DNA of 46,197 nt from Rhizobiales bacterium UBA3584. GTDB lineage: Bacteria > Pseudomonadota > Alphaproteobacteria > Rhizobiales > Devosiaceae. The position numbers and the translations under genes were made by a program. The stretch spans positions 988 through 47,184 of the forward strand of contig DFMV01000055.1 in NCBI GenBank assembly GCA_002375765.1. Direction: 5' to 3'. Shown here in pieces: positions 44,126 through 46,197 of this stretch; the stretch's first letter is position 1; every line of letters starts with the position of its first letter. The notes under the pieces are model-generated. The model did no database searches, was not told the origin of the DNA, and saw nothing but the letters and a program-made list of their open reading frames with translations.

Positions 44126-44539
44126 CTATTCCGGCGACCAGGCATCATAGTCGCCGGTAACGCGCGGACGCGATTGCGGCGTCAGGATCGATCCATCCGG
44201 ACGATAGGCCTGCGCCGTACCGGTCATGTTGGGGATATGGGCCTTTTCCCACTCGTGCGGCTTGTAGTCGGACTTGGACGGCGGCACGTCGGTGCGCCGG
44301 TGCATCCAGCCATGCCAGCCGGCCGGAATCGCAGACGCTTCCGCATAGCCATTATAGACGACCCAGCGGCGGCCATCCTTCTTGCCTTCGTAATAGACGT
44401 TGCCGAACTCGTCCTCGCCCACCTTGACCCCGCGCAAGGCGGTGAAAATGCGGGTGGAAAGGGTCTGCTTGTTCCACCAGCCGAAAATTTCGAAAACGAA
44501 CTGTTTAAAGCCGCTGTTTGCCACGTCCGATACCTTCAC
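44126..44539 (-). CDS. NDUFA12-family accessory subunit of complex I
   Basis: This 137-residue protein matches the NDUFA12 (B17.2) family of complex I supernumerary subunits, found in mitochondria and alphaproteobacteria. Motifs are FGWWNKQTLSTRIFTALRG near the N-terminus, VGEDEFGNVYYE, RRWVVYNGYAEASAIPAGWHGWMH, and the P-x-WEK-H-PNMTGT stretch. It should bind the peripheral arm on the cytoplasmic side. The start is GTG 44539; an in-frame TGA lies two codons upstream. The nuo genes are not in the window. Confidence 0.93.
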   Translation of the reverse strand: MKVSDVANSGFKQFVFEIFGWWNKQTLSTRIFTALRGVKVGEDEFGNVYYEGKKDGRRWVVYNGYAEASAIPAGWHGWMHRRTDVPPSKSDYKPHEWEKAHIPNMTGTAQAYRPDGSILTPQSRPRVTGDYDAWSPE

Positions 44540-45067
44540 GCGTCACGATGAGTTGGTTGGGCTTAGCACACATGACCGGGTCAGCCTAGAGAGTGCTGCG
44601 GTCGATTTCAGTCCTGTTTCGCACACAAGATGCTGTGCATTTCGTGAGCGAACAAAAAAGCGCGATCCGGGGTCAAAAAAGCCGCTTGACAGGGCTTTGT
44701 GAGTCTAGCGCCCGCCTTGCGAAGCGCCAGAGAATGAGGTTTTTCCAACACTTAACCGCGCTTTTCCAGACAACGCTTCATTAACCTTTGCTCGCACTTG
44801 CTTTGTGACACCCTAGTGAAACTTATGCAGCTTTTTGCACGTTTTCCTCGCTATCCACACTAAAAACCACTATATTTAGCGAGTGAGTAATCCATAGGCA
44901 CAAGGGATAGTCGATTTCGTGTGATTGACGGTTCGCCAAAGAATCGAAAACAGTCACATCAACGGGCCGATTCATGACCCGATCAAATCGACATTGTCGG
45001 CAACGACAAGGCGCTTGCAGGGGCGATCAGCCAGCAGAGCGGCACCTAGTTTGGGGATACGAGACGA
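44540..45067. other. Control region between NDUFA12 gene and nrdJ
   Basis: These 528 bases separate divergent genes. No credible ORF is present. AT-richer sequence from 44740 to 44900 contains NrdR-box-like sites, listed separately. I find no B12-box or other sign of a cobalamin riboswitch, although nrdJ is B12-dependent. Confidence 0.55.
44867..44913 (+). promoter_or_regulatory. Tandem NrdR-box-like sites upstream of nrdJ
   Basis: CCACTATATTTAGCGA (44867-44882) matches the NrdR consensus ACACTATATATAGTGT at about 12 of 16 positions. A weaker site, GCACAAGGGATAGTCG (44898-44913), matches at about 10. Their starts are 31 bp apart, the phasing expected for NrdR pairs. NrdR represses ribonucleotide reductase genes when dATP/ATP is bound. 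Confidence 0.5.
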
Positions 45068-46197
45068 ATGCATATAGAACGGCGCTTCACCACGGCTGGG
45101 CAATCGGCCTATGCCGGCATCGAATTCCGCTCGGCCACGAGCGAAATCCGCAACCCGGACGGGTCTGTGGTCTTCAAGCTTGAGGACATCGCTGTCCCCG
45201 CGCCCTGGAGCCAGGTCGCCGCCGACATCATCGCGCAGAAATATTTCCGCAAGGCCGGTGTCGCCAAGGTCCTCAAGAAGGTCGAAGAAAACGACGTCCC
45301 CTCCTGGCTGTGGCGCTCGGTCCCCGACGAAAAGGCGCTCGCCAAGCTCCCCGAAGACGAGCGTTATGGCTCGGAAATGGATTCGCGCCAGGTCTTCAAC
45401 CGCCTCGCCGGCACCTGGACCTATTGGGGCTGGAAGGGCGGCTATTTCACCTCTGAAGAGGATGCCCGCACCTTCTATGACGAGCTGTGCTACATGCTCG
45501 CCACCCAGCGCGTTGCCCCCAATTCCCCGCAATGGTTCAACACCGGCCTGCACTGGGCCTATGGCATCGACGGTCCCGGCCAGGGCCATTTCTATGTCGA
45601 CCCCTTCACCGGTAAGCTCGTCCAGTCCAAATCGGCCTACGAGCACCCCCAGCCCCACGCCTGCTTCATCCAGTCGGTCGACGATGATCTCGTCAACGAG
45701 AACGGCATCATGGACCTCTGGGTCCGCGAAGCGCGTCTGTTCAAGTACGGCTCGGGCACCGGCACCAATTTCTCGGCCCTGCGCGGCTCGGGCGAAAAGC
45801 TCTCGGGCGGCGGCAAGTCGTCCGGCCTCATGTCGTTCCTGAAAATCGGCGACCGCGCCGCCGGCGCCATCAAGTCGGGCGGCACCACCCGCCGCGCCGC
45901 CAAGATGGTGGTGATCGACATCGATCACCCCGATATCGAGGAATACATCAACTGGAAGGTCAAGGAAGAACAGAAGGTGGCAGCGCTGGTCACCGGCTCC
46001 AAGACCGTCTCGAAACACCTCAAGCTCATCATGAAGGCCGCTGTGAACTGCGACGGCCACGCCGATGATTGCTTCGATCCCAACAAGAACCCGGCACTCA
46101 AGCGCGAGGTCAAGGCCGCCAAGAAGGCGCTGGTCCCGGAAAACTACATCTTCCGCGTCATCCAGTTCGCCAAGCAGGGCTACACCGACATCGAATT
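45068..46197 (+). CDS. nrdJ: Vitamin B12-dependent (class II) ribonucleotide reductase, N-terminal part
   Basis: From ATG 45068 the frame stays open to the window edge (376 residues plus two bases), so the gene is 3' truncated here; full-length members have about 1200 residues. The sequence starts MHIERRFTTAGQSAYAGIEF and contains RVAPNSPQWFNTGLHWAYGI, QPHACFIQSVDDDLV, and GSGTGTNFSALRG, all characteristic of the alphaproteobacterial NrdJ type. It makes deoxyribonucleotides using adenosylcobalamin and works with or without oxygen. NrdR-box-like sites upstream suggest nucleotide-responsive repression. Confidence 0.95.
   Translation, partial: MHIERRFTTAGQSAYAGIEFRSATSEIRNPDGSVVFKLEDIAVPAPWSQVAADIIAQKYFRKAGVAKVLKKVEENDVPSWLWRSVPDEKALAKLPEDERYGSEMDSRQVFNRLAGTWTYWGWKGGYFTSEEDARTFYDELCYMLATQRVAPNSPQWFNTGLHWAYGIDGPGQGHFYVDPFTGKLVQSKSAYEHPQPHACFIQSVDDDLVNENGIMDLWVREARLFKYGSGTGTNFSALRGSGEKLSGGGKSSGLMSFLKIGDRAAGAIKSGGTTRRAAKMVVIDIDHPDIEEYINWKVKEEQKVAALVTGSKTVSKHLKLIMKAAVNCDGHADDCFDPNKNPALKREVKAAKKALVPENYIFRVIQFAKQGYTDIE

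Noticed and set aside
44540..45067. Possible cobalamin riboswitch for nrdJ
   Set aside because: No B12-box-like sequence and no suitable multi-stem arrangement could be found in the leader.
1..46197. CRISPR array, tRNA/rRNA genes, insertion sequences, prophage
   Set aside because: No regular repeat-spacer pattern, no tRNA cloverleaf with a conserved T-arm, no transposase or integrase reading frame was seen.

Overview
The window is a 46 kb stretch of chromosome from an alphaproteobacterium, most likely Hyphomicrobiales and, as a guess from gene content and order, the Devosia/Pelagibacterium group. Supporting clues are an iron-sulfur operon in the order sufS2-sufB-(cupin)-sufC-sufD-sufS-sufT-sufA, an RNase E ending in the alphaproteobacterial GWW motif, the aat / DUF2155 / NDUFA12 neighbourhood, a class II (B12) ribonucleotide reductase, an Irr-type iron control element, and Rhizobiales-style intergenic mosaic repeats. 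The sequence is GC-rich, so long antisense shadow ORFs are common. Genes are dense and look vertically inherited. I see no transposase, prophage, integrase, CRISPR array, tRNA or rRNA.

Layout. Positions 1-740 hold the 3' end of glnA with its terminator and a small basic protein. Positions 916-1953 encode an exported serine hydrolase. Positions 2017-4556 hold a bufferin-type RiPP operon: BufA1 precursor, MNIO-family BufB, BufC partner and a DoxX membrane protein. It is preceded by a near-ideal ECF sigma promoter (GTAACC-N16-CGAA). Positions 4868-9162 hold a secreted type B carboxylesterase with a palindromic operator candidate, an ABC-F ATPase and a sulfotransferase. Positions 9676-14726 hold parE, an RhlE-like DEAD-box helicase with an obligatory TTG start, and a GGDEF protein behind a CtrA-box-like site. 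Positions 14733-21929 (minus strand) hold the complete suf operon, including a cupin gene translationally coupled between sufB and sufC. A 17-bp Irr/ICE-like palindrome lies in its promoter region.

Positions 22178-29693 hold an alpha/beta hydrolase, tyrS, a very large AsmA/YhdP-like envelope protein, a single-cysteine Bcp peroxiredoxin and an M23 peptidase. Positions 29712-34829 (minus strand) hold prfB with a classic +1 programmed frameshift, PBP1a and an AMIN-type amidase. Positions 35356-37959 encode RNase E. Positions 38117-40372 hold a divergent aminotransferase and DsbA-like protein around a perfect 23-bp palindrome. Positions 40537-43555 hold aroQ, accB, accC and aat. Positions 43562-43690 are a large imperfect palindrome. 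Positions 43697-44539 encode DUF2155 and NDUFA12 proteins. From 45068 to the window edge runs nrdJ, preceded by two NrdR-box-like sites 31 bp apart.

What stands out. The buf operon with its ECF promoter is a copper-stress RiPP system of a recently described class. The suf operon is the main iron-responsive unit, and its cupin member is unexplained. Several envelope genes (PBP1a, amidase, M23, YhdP-like) cluster between 24 and 35 kb. At least three mosaic repeat copies, two of which supply the stop codon of the neighbouring gene, and a separate 129-bp palindrome show active intergenic element dynamics.
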